From the NCBI GenBank assembly GCA_025698895.1, contig JAILWO010000002.1:186001-250000 (forward strand): a DNA stretch of 64,000 nucleotides, in the 5' to 3' direction. This document shows positions 1 to 8,199 of this stretch, one piece after another. This stretch comes from Rhizobiaceae bacterium. Its GTDB lineage: Bacteria > Pseudomonadota > Alphaproteobacteria > Rhizobiales > Rhizobiaceae. The first letter of the stretch is position 1, and each line of letters begins with the position of its first letter. A model generated the notes under the pieces. It searched no databases, was not told where the DNA came from, and saw only the letters and a program-made list of their open reading frames with translations. The position numbers were made by a program, and so were the translations under genes.

Positions 1-1186
1 CGGCACGACCACCGATGTGGCGGTGCTGGAAGGCGGGCAGCCGCGCCTTGACCCGGAGGGTGCCACGGTCGGAGGCCACCGCACCATGGTGGAGGCGGTC
101 GCGATCCGAACCTTCGGGCTGGGCGGAGATTCGGAAGTCGCGCTGGAGGAGGGGGCGTTGTCGCCTGCGGTTGTGCTCGGACCGCGTCGGCTCGTGCCGC
201 TGTCCCTGGCGGCGGTCGCGCATGAAACCGCGATCATTACCGAACTTGATCGCCAGCTTCGCGCGCCCAATGCGGGCCGCCTCGATGGTCGCTTCGCCAT
301 GCGGACCGGCGTGCCGGACCGGTTGGCGGCGGGACTCGGCGCTCAGGAGGAACGGCTGTTCGCTGGAATCGCGGACGCGCCGTTGCCGCTCGACCGACTG
401 CTGGGCTCCACGGCGCAGATGGCAACGCTGGCTCGCCTGGTGGCGCGGGGGCTCGTCCACGCGGTCGGCTTCACGCCGTCGGATGCCGCGCATGCGCTCG
501 GCCTGCAGGCAACCTGGAACGCCGTCGCCGCCCGCCTCGGCGCGGACCTTTTCGCCCGCCGCCGTGACGGGCGTGGCAGGCCGGCCGCTTCGGACGGGGC
601 GGCGATGTCGCGTCGGGTGCTGGACGCGCTGGCGCGGCGCTCGGCCGAAGTCGTGCTGGAGACAGCCTTCGCCGAGGACGGGATGGACGGCGCCGCGGCG
701 GTCGCGCACGGGCTGGTGCAGGGCGCGCTCGATGCCAGGGGCGGCATCGCGCGCGTCTCGGTGAAGCTCGACCGGCCGGTGGTCGGTCTCGGGGCGTCGG
801 CGTCGCTGCACTACCAGGGCTTGTCAGGGCTTGTCGGAACCGAATGCGTCCTTCCCTCAGATGCCGACGTGGCCAACGCGCTCGGCGCGGTGGTCGGCCA
901 GGTGCGGATCAGTGCCGAAGCCCGCGTCTCCCAGCCGACGGAAGGTCGGTTTCGCCTGTCCTGCGGCACCGTTCAGCGCGATTTCTGCTCCGAGGAGGAG
1001 GCGCTCGTCGAGGCCGATGCCGCGGCGCGCGACGAGGCGCTGCGCCTGGCGGGCATTGCCGGCGCGCTCGACGCCCGCGTCGCGGCCGTGCGCGAAATCG
1101 CGGAAGCCACTGTGGAGGGCAGCCGCAGCTTCATCGAGGCGCGCATCGTCGCCACCGCCTCGGGCCGTCCCCGCATCGCGCGATGA
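1..1186 (+). CDS. Hydantoinase/oxoprolinase family protein, 3' part only
   Basis: The reading frame is open from the left edge (first full codon at base 2), so the N-terminal part lies outside the window; 394 residues are visible. It begins with GTTTDVAVLEGG, the glycine/threonine phosphate-binding motif of HyuA-type hydantoinase and 5-oxoprolinase subunits, which belong to the actin/ASKHA ATPase fold. A second glycine-rich stretch, PVVGLGASAS, lies about residues 258-267 of the visible part. Family members use ATP to open cyclic amides such as hydantoins or 5-oxoproline, often with a HyuB subunit; no hyuB follows here. The substrate cannot be told from the sequence. The gene ends about 100 bp before malate synthase on the same strand. 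Confidence 0.8.
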   Translation, partial: GTTTDVAVLEGGQPRLDPEGATVGGHRTMVEAVAIRTFGLGGDSEVALEEGALSPAVVLGPRRLVPLSLAAVAHETAIITELDRQLRAPNAGRLDGRFAMRTGVPDRLAAGLGAQEERLFAGIADAPLPLDRLLGSTAQMATLARLVARGLVHAVGFTPSDAAHALGLQATWNAVAARLGADLFARRRDGRGRPAASDGAAMSRRVLDALARRSAEVVLETAFAEDGMDGAAAVAHGLVQGALDARGGIARVSVKLDRPVVGLGASASLHYQGLSGLVGTECVLPSDADVANALGAVVGQVRISAEARVSQPTEGRFRLSCGTVQRDFCSEEEALVEADAAARDEALRLAGIAGALDARVAAVREIAEATVEGSRSFIEARIVATASGRPRIAR

Positions 1187-1288
1187 GGGAATTATTCACG
1201 CCGGGGAAAAAGTGCTTCGAACCTTTGCCTGATTGACGGTTGCCCTGCCGGCATGCTGTGCGAATTCTGGTCCAAAGGAGGATGTGCC

Positions 1289-3463
1289 ATGACCGACCGC
1301 ATCGAGATCGGCGGAATCAAGATCGATCGGAGCCTGTACGACTTCGTGGTCGACGAGGCCATCCCCGGCACCGGCGTGTCGCCGGTCGACTTCTGGGTGG
1401 GGCTGGCGGCGATCGTCAATCGGATGGCCGCTGAAAACCAGGCGCTGCTGAACCGGCGCGAGTATCTGCAAGAGCAGATCGACGCATGGCACCGCGAGAA
1501 CGGTGCGCCCACCGACATGGCGGCCTACGAGGCCTTCCTGCGCGAGATCGGCTATCTGCTGCCCGAGGGCGAGCCGTTTTCCGTCACGACCGCCAATGTG
1601 GACCCGGAAATCGCCGAGATCGCCGGGCCGCAGCTTGTCGTGCCGATCATGAACGCGCGCTTCGCGCTCAATGCCGCGAACGCGCGATGGGGCTCGCTCT
1701 ATGACGCACTCTACGGCACCGACGCCATTCCCGAAACCGACGGTGCCGAGAAGGGCAAGGGCTACAATCCCAGGCGCGGCGAGAAGGTGATCGCCTGGGC
1801 GCGGGACTTCCTCGACCGCTCGGTGCCGCTCGACGGCGCCTCCTGGAGCGAGGCGACGGGCTTTGCGGTCGAGCACGAGACGCTGGTGGTCTCGCTGGAA
1901 GGCGGCAGGGCGGCGATGCTCGCCGATCCGGCCCAGTTCGCTGGCTGGCTTGGAGGGGCGTCCTCCCCCTCGCGGTTCCTGCTGAAGCGCCATGGCCTGC
2001 ATATCGAGGTGCTGGTCGACCGCACCTCCGACATCGGCAAGACGGACCCGGCGGGCATATCCGATGTCCGGCTGGAATCGGCGCTGACCACCATCATGGA
2101 TTGCGAGGATTCGGTCGCGGCGGTCGATGCCGAAGACAAGGTCCTCGTCTACCGCAACTGGCTCGGCCTGATGAAGGGCGACCTCGCCGAGGAGGTGACG
2201 AAGAACGGCGAGACCTTCACCAGAAAGCTCAACGCGGATATCGACTACAAGGCGCCCGACGGATCGGATGTTGTGGTCAAGGGCCGCTCGTTGATGCTCA
2301 TCCGCAATGTCGGCCACCTGATGACCAACCCGGCGATCCTCGATTATCTCGATCGCGAGGTCATGGAAGGCATCATGGATGCCGCGATCACTGCGCTCAT
2401 CGCGCTGCACGACATCGGCCCGAACGGCCGGGGCATGAACTCGCGAACCGGCTCGATGTATATCGTGAAGCCCAAGATGCACGGGCCGGAGGAGGTGGCG
2501 TTCGCAGTGGACGTGTTCTCGCGTGTCGAGGACCTGCTCGGCATGACGCGAAGCACCATCAAGATGGGCATCATGGACGAGGAGCGGCGCACCACCGTCA
2601 ATCTCAAGGAATGCATCCGCGCGGCCAGGGAGCGCGTCGTGTTCATCAATACCGGCTTCCTCGACCGCACCGGCGACGAAATCCACACCTCGATGGATGC
2701 CGGACCGATGATCCGCAAGGGCGACATGAAGCAGTCGGCCTGGATCCAGGCCTATGAGAACTGGAATGTCGATATCGGGCTGGAATGCGGCCTTGCCGGC
2801 CATGCCCAGATCGGCAAGGGCATGTGGGCGATGCCGGACATGATGGCCGCCATGCTGGAACAGAAGATCGGCCATCCGATGGCCGGCGCCAACACGGCCT
2901 GGGTGCCGTCGCCGACCGCCGCCACGCTGCACGCCACCCACTATCATGCCGTCGACGTGCATGCCGTGCAGGAGACGCTGAAGAGCCGCCCCCGCGCCAA
3001 GCTGTCGGACATCCTTTCGGTGCCGGTGGCGACACGACCGAACTGGACGCCGGAGGAAATCCAGAAGGAACTCGACAACAACGCGCAAGGCATTCTCGGC
3101 TATGTCGTAAGATGGATCGACCAGGGTGTCGGCTGCTCCAAGGTGCCCGACATCAACGATGTCGGCCTGATGGAGGACCGCGCCACGCTGCGCATCTCCT
3201 CCCAGCACATGGCCAACTGGCTGCATCACGGCATCGTCTCGGAAGACCAGGTGATGGAGACGATGAAGCGCATGGCGGCCGTGGTCGACAAGCAGAACGA
3301 CGGCGATCCGCTCTACCGGCCCATGGCTGCCGATTTCGAGCGGTCCGTGGCGTTCCAGGCTGCCTGCGATCTGGTCTTCAAGGGGCGTGAGCAGCCTTCG
3401 GGCTATACCGAGCCGATCCTGCACCGGCGCCGGCTGGAACTGAAGGCCCGCCACGCGGCCTGA
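1289..3463 (+). CDS. glcB: Malate synthase G
   Basis: Condenses glyoxylate with acetyl-CoA to give malate in the glyoxylate/glycolate pathway, in the cytoplasm. The 724-residue product matches the single-chain G isoform (about 720 residues) rather than the shorter A form (about 530). It shows the expected family stretches, including [14 protein letters not shown] and [20 protein letters not shown] near the C-terminus, where the catalytic Asp region of the family lies. The start is ATG 1289, preceded by a strong ribosome site AAAGGAGGA at 1274-1282; an in-frame ATG at 1253 has no such site. A rho-independent terminator follows. No isocitrate lyase or glycolate oxidase gene is adjacent. Confidence 0.97.
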   Translation: MTDRIEIGGIKIDRSLYDFVVDEAIPGTGVSPVDFWVGLAAIVNRMAAENQALLNRREYLQEQIDAWHRENGAPTDMAAYEAFLREIGYLLPEGEPFSVTTANVDPEIAEIAGPQLVVPIMNARFALNAANARWGSLYDALYGTDAIPETDGAEKGKGYNPRRGEKVIAWARDFLDRSVPLDGASWSEATGFAVEHETLVVSLEGGRAAMLADPAQFAGWLGGASSPSRFLLKRHGLHIEVLVDRTSDIGKTDPAGISDVRLESALTTIMDCEDSVAAVDAEDKVLVYRNWLGLMKGDLAEEVTKNGETFTRKLNADIDYKAPDGSDVVVKGRSLMLIRNVGHLMTNPAILDYLDREVMEGIMDAAITALIALHDIGPNGRGMNSRTGSMYIVKPKMHGPEEVAFAVDVFSRVEDLLGMTRSTIKMGIMDEERRTTVNLKECIRAARERVVFINTGFLDRTGDEIHTSMDAGPMIRKGDMKQSAWIQAYENWNVDIGLECGLAGHAQIGKGMWAMPDMMAAMLEQKIGHPMAGANTAWVPSPTAATLHATHYHAVDVHAVQETLKSRPRAKLSDILSVPVATRPNWTPEEIQKELDNNAQGILGYVVRWIDQGVGCSKVPDINDVGLMEDRATLRISSQHMANWLHHGIVSEDQVMETMKRMAAVVDKQNDGDPLYRPMAADFERSVAFQAACDLVFKGREQPSGYTEPILHRRRLELKARHAA

Positions 3464-3490
3464 GTCCCCGCATCAAATATATTCGCCTTG

Positions 3491-3517
3491 CGCCGCGGCT
3501 CCTGCCGCGGCGTTTTT
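3491..3517 (+). terminator. Rho-independent terminator of glcB
   Basis: Perfect 9-bp inverted repeat CGCCGCGGC / GCCGCGGCG with loop TCCT, followed directly by TTTTT. It sits 27 bp after the malate synthase stop codon. Confidence 0.9.
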
Positions 3518-3551
3518 CATGGGCGGGTCTTGCACCACGGTCGACCAGAAC

Positions 3552-3564
3552 GTAATAACATTAC
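3552..3564. promoter_or_regulatory. Possible Zur-type operator upstream of the CobW-family gene
   Basis: GTAATAACATTAC is an AT-rich inverted repeat (arms GTAAT/ATTAC) in GC-rich surroundings, 21 bp before the CobW-family start codon. On the minus strand it reads GTAATGTTATTAC, which shares AATGTTAT with the known zinc-uptake regulator (Zur) box of proteobacteria. The match is partial, and no promoter hexamers were assigned. Confidence 0.4.
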
Positions 3565-3585
3565 ACATCAAAACCGGATGCCCGC

Positions 3586-4809
3586 ATGTCCAGACCCGTC
3601 CAAACCGATCCCCGCCTGCCTGTCACCGTGCTTTCAGGATTTCTGGGCGCCGGCAAAACGACCCTGCTCAACCACGTTCTTACCAATCGGGAGGGCCGGC
3701 GCGTGGCCGTCATCGTAAACGACATGAGCGAGGTGAATATCGACGCCGCATTGATACGCGAGGGCGGCGCCAACCTGTCGCGCACCGACGAGCAACTGGT
3801 CGAAATGACCAACGGCTGCATCTGCTGCACGCTTCGCGACGATCTGTTGAAAGAGGTTCGCCGCCTCGCGGCCGGAGGCCGCTTCGACTATCTGCTGATC
3901 GAGGGAACTGGAATCGCCGAGCCGTTGCCGGTCGCTACGACCTTTGAGTTTCGCGACGAGAATGGCGAGAGCCTGTCGGACGTGGCGCGCCTGGATACCA
4001 TGGTCACTGTGGTGGATGCCGCCAATCTGCTCAGGGACTACGGCTCGCAGGACTTCCTGCGCGATCGCGGTGAGGTCGCTGGCGCGGGCGATGATCGGGC
4101 GCTGGTCGATCTGCTGGTCGAGCAGATCGAGTTCGCCGACGTGGTCGTGCTCAACAAGGTTGCCGACACGGCTGAGAAGGACCGCGACCTGGCACGCAAG
4201 ATCATCCGCTCACTCAATCCCGATGCCGACCTGATCGAAACGGATTTTGCCCGCGTCCCGCTTGGGCAAGTGCTCGACACCGGCCGTTTCGACTTCGACA
4301 GGGCCGCCCAGCACCCGCTCTGGTTCAAGGAGCTAAACGGCTTCGCCGACCACCTACCCGAGACCGAGGAGTATGGCATTCGTTCCTTCGTGTATCGCGC
4401 CCGTCGCCCGTTCGATCCCGTAAAGTTGCAGACCTTCATCGGCCGTCCCTGGACCGGCGTCGTGCGGGCGAAAGGCTTCTTCTGGCTGGCCACCCGGCCG
4501 CACCATGTAGGTGAACTGAGCCAAGCCGGCGCTCTGGTGCGGACCGGCCGGCGCGGCCTGTGGTGGGCATCGGTGCCGAAGCACCGCTGGCCCGACCATC
4601 CTGACTGGCGCGCGGCGATGAAGCCTTATCTCGACCCGGTCTGGGGCGATCGCCGGCAGGAACTCGTCTTCATAGGCTGCGACCCGATGAACGAGGCCGC
4701 GATCCGCGCCGCGCTCGATGACTGCCTCGTGCCCGAGACCGACTTCATGCCGGGCCGCTGGCACGACCTGCCCGATCCGTTCCCGGCCTGGGAGCGCGAG
4801 GCCGCATGA
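3586..4809 (+). CDS. CobW/COG0523-family GTP-binding metallochaperone
   Basis: A P-loop GTPase of the G3E family with a CobW C-terminal domain (407 residues). The Walker A motif [10 protein letters not shown] is at about residues 19-28. The metal-binding CxCC motif lies in [12 protein letters not shown] (about residues 79-90). The Walker B-like [10 protein letters not shown] and the guanine-specificity NKVAD follow. COG0523 proteins deliver metals such as zinc, cobalt or iron to client enzymes. Members behind a Zur site are usually zinc-starvation chaperones (ZigA-like). The upstream GTAAT-N3-ATTAC repeat fits this, but the metal is an inference; no cobalamin or nitrile hydratase genes are adjacent. 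The stop codon overlaps the next small gene (ATGA). Confidence 0.88.
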   Translation: MSRPVQTDPRLPVTVLSGFLGAGKTTLLNHVLTNREGRRVAVIVNDMSEVNIDAALIREGGANLSRTDEQLVEMTNGCICCTLRDDLLKEVRRLAAGGRFDYLLIEGTGIAEPLPVATTFEFRDENGESLSDVARLDTMVTVVDAANLLRDYGSQDFLRDRGEVAGAGDDRALVDLLVEQIEFADVVVLNKVADTAEKDRDLARKIIRSLNPDADLIETDFARVPLGQVLDTGRFDFDRAAQHPLWFKELNGFADHLPETEEYGIRSFVYRARRPFDPVKLQTFIGRPWTGVVRAKGFFWLATRPHHVGELSQAGALVRTGRRGLWWASVPKHRWPDHPDWRAAMKPYLDPVWGDRRQELVFIGCDPMNEAAIRAALDDCLVPETDFMPGRWHDLPDPFPAWEREAA

Positions 4810-4994
4810 AACTGGCCACAGCCGGCAGGGTGCTGGGCCGCCTGATCGCCGAGGCCATCCGTCCGGATCATCTCGACTGCGATTGCCACCCGCGGCTCGG
4901 CGCTCGTTTCGAAGATGCGGCACCGTCGCGCTTCAAGGCCGAGCCTGTGGAGGAGGATCGCGAAAGCGCGGCGCCGAGCGAACGGCGACGCTGA
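4806..4994 (+). CDS. Small hypothetical protein coupled to the CobW-family gene
   Basis: A 62-residue reading frame whose ATG overlaps the CobW-family stop codon (ATGA at 4806-4809), an arrangement typical of translational coupling. I do not recognise a family. It has a motif DCDCH (residues 24-28) that could bind metal, and a charged tail rich in Glu, Arg and Ser. The chaperone context makes a metal-related role conceivable, but there is no direct support. It could also be a chance open frame in GC-rich DNA. Confidence 0.45.
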   Translation: MKLATAGRVLGRLIAEAIRPDHLDCDCHPRLGARFEDAAPSRFKAEPVEEDRESAAPSERRR

Positions 4995-5043
4995 GCGTCC
5001 ATGAACCTTGCCGGTTCCGCCGCCTTAGGCTACCGGCATCGCC

Positions 5044-5724
5044 ATGATCCTGCTCGCCATCGACACTGCCGCCAATCTGTGCGCGACCTGCCTGTACGAC
5101 ACCGGTGCCGGGCGCTCGTTCGCGCGGCGCGAGGCTGACATCGGTACCGGCCATGCGGAACTCCTGATGGACCAGGTCGCGGACTGCCTGAACGAGGCAG
5201 GCGTCGCCTATGGCGGTCTCGGCCGCGTCGGGGTTTCTGTCGGGCCGGGCTCGTTCACGGGGGTGAGGATCGGCGTGGCGGCCGCGCGGGGGCTCGCCCT
5301 GGCGCTGAAGATACCGGCCGTCGGCGTGTCGACCCTTGCGGCGCTGGCGCATGATGCGCGCCGCGTGCATGAGACACGGCCGGTGCTTTCGGTGATCGAC
5401 GCGAAGCGCGACCAGTTTTACGTCGCGCTCCACGACGCCGACGGCCGCGAGGCGGTGTCACCGTTCATCGCCACGCTTGATGAGGCGCGCGGGCTTGCGC
5501 GGAGCGATGAGACCGTGCTCACCGGCTCCGGCGCCGAACTCGTGGCCGGTGGCAGGACGCTCACCATCGCCTCGCATGCGCGCACCGCGCCGGTCGGGGC
5601 CTATGCGCGACTGGCCGCCTTGGCCGCGCCGCCCTTCGAACGGCCGAAGCCGCTCTATCTGCGCACCGCCGACGCCAAGCCGCAGGAGGGGTTTGCCCTG
5701 CCGCGGCGTACGGTGGGCGCCTGA
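5044..5724 (+). CDS. tsaB: tRNA threonylcarbamoyladenosine biosynthesis protein TsaB
   Basis: Partner of TsaD and TsaE in the universal t6A37 modification of ANN-decoding tRNAs. The 226-residue protein starts MILLAIDTAANLCATCLYD and contains VGPGSFTGVRIGVAAARGLA (about residues 65-84), the conserved signature of the Kae1/TsaB ASKHA fold. Length is normal for the family. Its stop overlaps the rimI start (TGATG at 5722-5726), the tsaB-rimI pairing seen in many alphaproteobacteria. Confidence 0.95.
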   Translation: MILLAIDTAANLCATCLYDTGAGRSFARREADIGTGHAELLMDQVADCLNEAGVAYGGLGRVGVSVGPGSFTGVRIGVAAARGLALALKIPAVGVSTLAALAHDARRVHETRPVLSVIDAKRDQFYVALHDADGREAVSPFIATLDEARGLARSDETVLTGSGAELVAGGRTLTIASHARTAPVGAYARLAALAAPPFERPKPLYLRTADAKPQEGFALPRRTVGA

Positions 5725-6230
5725 TGCGGCTCTTCTACCCGCGCGGGTCGGACCACGAGGTGACGCGGCTCGTCCGCTCGGACGCCGCCGCCGTCGCGAC
5801 GCTGCACCGCGAGGATTTTGCACGGCCCTGGACCACGACGGAATTCGACGAACTTCTCAGGCAGAACACCGTCTTCGGCTTCGCCGCCCGCGTGATTGGC
5901 CAGCCGAAAGCGCCGCTGGCGGGTTTCGTGCTCGCCAGGCTGGCCGCCGACGAGGCCGAGGTGCTGACGATCGCGGTTGCCCGCGCCGCGCGGCGGCTGG
6001 GGCTTGGACGCGCGCTGATGGAAGCGCTGCTGCGACGCCTTCACGCCCTGCGCGCGGAGACGCTGTTCCTGGAGGTCGACGAGACCAACGATCCGGCCGT
6101 CCATCTCTATCGCCGGCTGGGTTTCGTCGAGGTCGCGCGCCGGCCCGGCTATTACGGCGGCGGGAGCGAAGGCAAGTCGGACGCACTCGTCATGCGGCTC
6201 GACCTTGGCAAGGCGCCGGTGAGCCGGTGA
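5724..6230 (+). CDS. rimI: Ribosomal protein S18-alanine N-acetyltransferase (GNAT)
   Basis: Acetyl-CoA-dependent N-terminal alanine acetyltransferase expected to act on ribosomal protein S18. The 168-residue GNAT fold shows the acetyl-CoA loop ARAARRLGLGRALMEALL (R/Q-x-x-G-x-G/A type) and the conserved LEVDETNDPAVHLYRRLGFVEV, which contains the ExNxxAxxLYxxxGF motif of RimI. It overlaps tsaB upstream and plsC downstream (GTGA), so the three genes are probably one transcript. Confidence 0.92.
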   Translation: MRLFYPRGSDHEVTRLVRSDAAAVATLHREDFARPWTTTEFDELLRQNTVFGFAARVIGQPKAPLAGFVLARLAADEAEVLTIAVARAARRLGLGRALMEALLRRLHALRAETLFLEVDETNDPAVHLYRRLGFVEVARRPGYYGGGSEGKSDALVMRLDLGKAPVSR

Positions 6231-7015
6231 GCGGCTGGATCAAGATCGGGCTGGCGGTTTCGCTCGTCGTGGCAATGACGGTCGCCCTGATGCCGTTCCA
6301 GCTTCTGGCGATCCGCACGCGCCTGATAGGTCCCGACCGCATTCCCCGCTTCTGGCATTCCGTCGCCGCGCGCCTGCTGGGATTTCGCGTCCGCCTGCAC
6401 GGCGAGATGTCGACGTGCCGACCGCTGCTCGTGGTGTCGAACCATATCTCCTGGTCCGATATCGTGCTTTACGGCGCGGCCGCGGAACTTGCCTTCGTCG
6501 CCAAGGCGGACATGGCGAAGTGGCCGGGCTTCGGCCCGCTTGCGAAGTTGCATCGCAGCGTCTTCGTCGAGCGGGAGAACCGGCGTCGTTCCGGCGACCA
6601 GGCGCGCGAGGTGGCCGACCGGCTGGGCCAGGGCGACGTGATCGTGCTGTTCGCCGAGGGCACGACCACCGACGGCAATTCGCTGCTGCCCTTCAAGTCG
6701 ACCCTGTTCGGCGCGGTGCAGTCGCTGGCCGCGGCCGTGCCGGACCGGCCGGTCTTCGTCCAGCCGGCCGCCATACGCTATCAGCGCCAGCACGGCATTC
6801 CGCTCGGCCGGTCCGACCGGGCACGCGTGGCATGGGTCGGCGACGAGGATCTCGTACCCAATATCGGCTGGCTTCTGAGGCACGGCGCGATCGACGTGGA
6901 CATCGCTTTCGGCGAGCCGATCGAGGTCGCCGGGAAGGTCGACCGCAAGGCGCTTTCGCGCGAGGCGGAGGCGCGCGTGCGCGATCTGCTGCGAAAGCTT
7001 CGCGGCCGTCCCTGA
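6227..7015 (+). CDS. plsC: 1-acyl-sn-glycerol-3-phosphate acyltransferase (PlsC/LPLAT family)
   Basis: Transfers an acyl chain to lysophosphatidate in membrane phospholipid synthesis. GTG at 6227 overlaps the rimI stop, giving 262 residues starting SGWIKIGLAVSLVVAM, an N-terminal membrane segment. The catalytic HX4D motif is NHISWSD (about residues 69-75), and the substrate-binding block FAEGTTTDGN (about residues 141-150) corresponds to the EGTR/EGTT motif. Some rhizobial paralogs acylate other lysolipids such as lyso-ornithine lipid (OlsA-like), so the exact acceptor is not certain. Confidence 0.88.
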   Translation: MSGWIKIGLAVSLVVAMTVALMPFQLLAIRTRLIGPDRIPRFWHSVAARLLGFRVRLHGEMSTCRPLLVVSNHISWSDIVLYGAAAELAFVAKADMAKWPGFGPLAKLHRSVFVERENRRRSGDQAREVADRLGQGDVIVLFAEGTTTDGNSLLPFKSTLFGAVQSLAAAVPDRPVFVQPAAIRYQRQHGIPLGRSDRARVAWVGDEDLVPNIGWLLRHGAIDVDIAFGEPIEVAGKVDRKALSREAEARVRDLLRKLRGRP

Positions 7016-7123
7016 CCGGTGTGGCGACTCAAGCCTTTGATTTTCCGTCAAAGCCTATACAAGATGAGGACAGGCCGCGCCGCGATCGGCCGCGTGGCAT
7101 GCCAACGCAACGGGAGGTACTTC

Positions 7124-8074
7124 ATGTTCGGCAAAGCAAGTTTCGTCGCGGGCGCGCTGGCGCTGTCCGTGGGTCTCGGAGCGGTACCCGCCAAGGCGCA
7201 GGATTTCATCAACGTGCTGACCGGCGGCACCTCCGGCGTCTATTATCCGCTGGGCGCCGCGCTCGCCAAGATCTACGGCGACAATATCGAGGGCGTTCAG
7301 ACCCAGGTCCAGTCGACCAAGGCGTCGGTCGAGAACCTCAACCTGCTCCAGCAGGGTCGCGGCGAGATCGCGTTCGCGCTCGGCGATTCCGTCAAGTCGG
7401 CTTGGGAAGGCGATGAGGAAGCCGGCTTCCCGCAGAAGTTGGACAAGCTGCGCGGCATCGCCGCCATCTATCCGAACTTCATTCAGATCGTGGCCAGCCA
7501 GGAATCCGGCATCGAGACCTTCGAGGACCTGAAGGGCAAGGGCCTGTCGGTCGGCGCGCCCGCATCGGGCACGGAACTCAATGCGCGCCGCATCTTCGAG
7601 GCCATGGGCATGAGCTATGAGGATCTCGGCCGCACGGAGTATCTGCCCTTCGGCGAGTCGGTCGAGTTGATCAAGAACCGTCAGCTCGATGCCACGCTTC
7701 AGTCGGCCGGCCTGGGCGTCGCCTCGATCAAGGACCTCGCCGTGTCGCTGCCGATCACCATGGTGGCGGTGCCGGAATCGGTCGCCGAGACGCTCGGCGC
7801 GCCCTTCGTGGCCGAAACGATCCCGGCCGGCACCTATGACGGGCAGGACGAGGATGTCCAGACGCTGGCCATCACCAACATTCTCGTGACCCATTCCGAC
7901 GTGTCGGACGAGGTGGCCTATGAGATGACCAAGCAGCTCTTCGAGAATCTCGACGACATGGTGTCGGCTCACGCCGCCGCCAAGGCGATTTCGCCCGAGA
8001 ATGGTCCGCAGGGCGTGCCTGTGCCGCTGCATCCGGGCGCCGAGCGCTACTACAAGGAAAAGGGCCTGATGTAG
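7124..8074 (+). CDS. TAXI-family TRAP transporter solute-binding protein
   Basis: Periplasmic binding protein of a TRAP uptake system, 316 residues. A signal peptide (MFGKASFVAGALALSVGLG, cleavage near PAKAQD) is followed by FINVLTGGTSGVYYPLGAAL, the hallmark N-terminus of TAXI proteins. ATG 7124 is preferred over an in-frame ATG at 7019 because GGGAGG at 7112-7117 precedes it and it opens the signal peptide. The fused permease and a DUF1850 gene follow on the same strand, which is the usual TAXI arrangement. The ligand is unknown; characterised TAXI proteins bind small carboxylates such as glutamate or 2-oxoglutarate. Confidence 0.93.
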   Translation: MFGKASFVAGALALSVGLGAVPAKAQDFINVLTGGTSGVYYPLGAALAKIYGDNIEGVQTQVQSTKASVENLNLLQQGRGEIAFALGDSVKSAWEGDEEAGFPQKLDKLRGIAAIYPNFIQIVASQESGIETFEDLKGKGLSVGAPASGTELNARRIFEAMGMSYEDLGRTEYLPFGESVELIKNRQLDATLQSAGLGVASIKDLAVSLPITMVAVPESVAETLGAPFVAETIPAGTYDGQDEDVQTLAITNILVTHSDVSDEVAYEMTKQLFENLDDMVSAHAAAKAISPENGPQGVPVPLHPGAERYYKEKGLM

Positions 8075-8075
8075 G

Positions 8076-8188
8076 CGCTTTTCCCTCCCGTCAGGGAGGG
8101 TGGCGAACGAAGTGAGCCGGGTGGGGTGTCTCGAATGGTCGCCGCCTTCATCCCACCCGTCCTCCCCGTGCCGGGGAGGGAAAACGCG
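8076..8188. repeat. GC-rich imperfect palindromic intergenic repeat
   Basis: Fills the gap between the TAXI binding protein and its permease. The outer arms TTTTCCCTCCC (8080-8090 region) and GGGAGGGAAAA (8174-8184 region) face each other. Within it are the short hairpins CCCTCCCGTCAGGGAGGG and CCTCCCCGTGCCGGGGAGG and the strings GCCGGGTGGGGTG and CATCCCACCC. I recall closely similar GGGAGGGTGGCGAACGAAGTGAGCC-type strings as dispersed repeats in rhizobial genomes. A second copy was not found in this window. Confidence 0.6.
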
Positions 8189-8199
8189 CTGCCAACGGT

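Noticed and set aside
1196-3454. Long minus-strand open frame opposite malate synthase
   Set aside because: The plus strand encodes a clear full-length malate synthase. The antisense product is rich in His/Arg/Asp/Gly without any family trait, which is typical of a shadow.
5477-6226. Upstream open extension of the plsC frame
   Set aside because: This stretch is covered by tsaB and rimI in another frame. The acyltransferase family begins at the membrane segment after GTG 6227.
7037-7061. TTGATT and TATACA as a sigma-70 promoter before the TAXI gene
   Set aside because: The spacing is only 13 bp, too short for a normal promoter.
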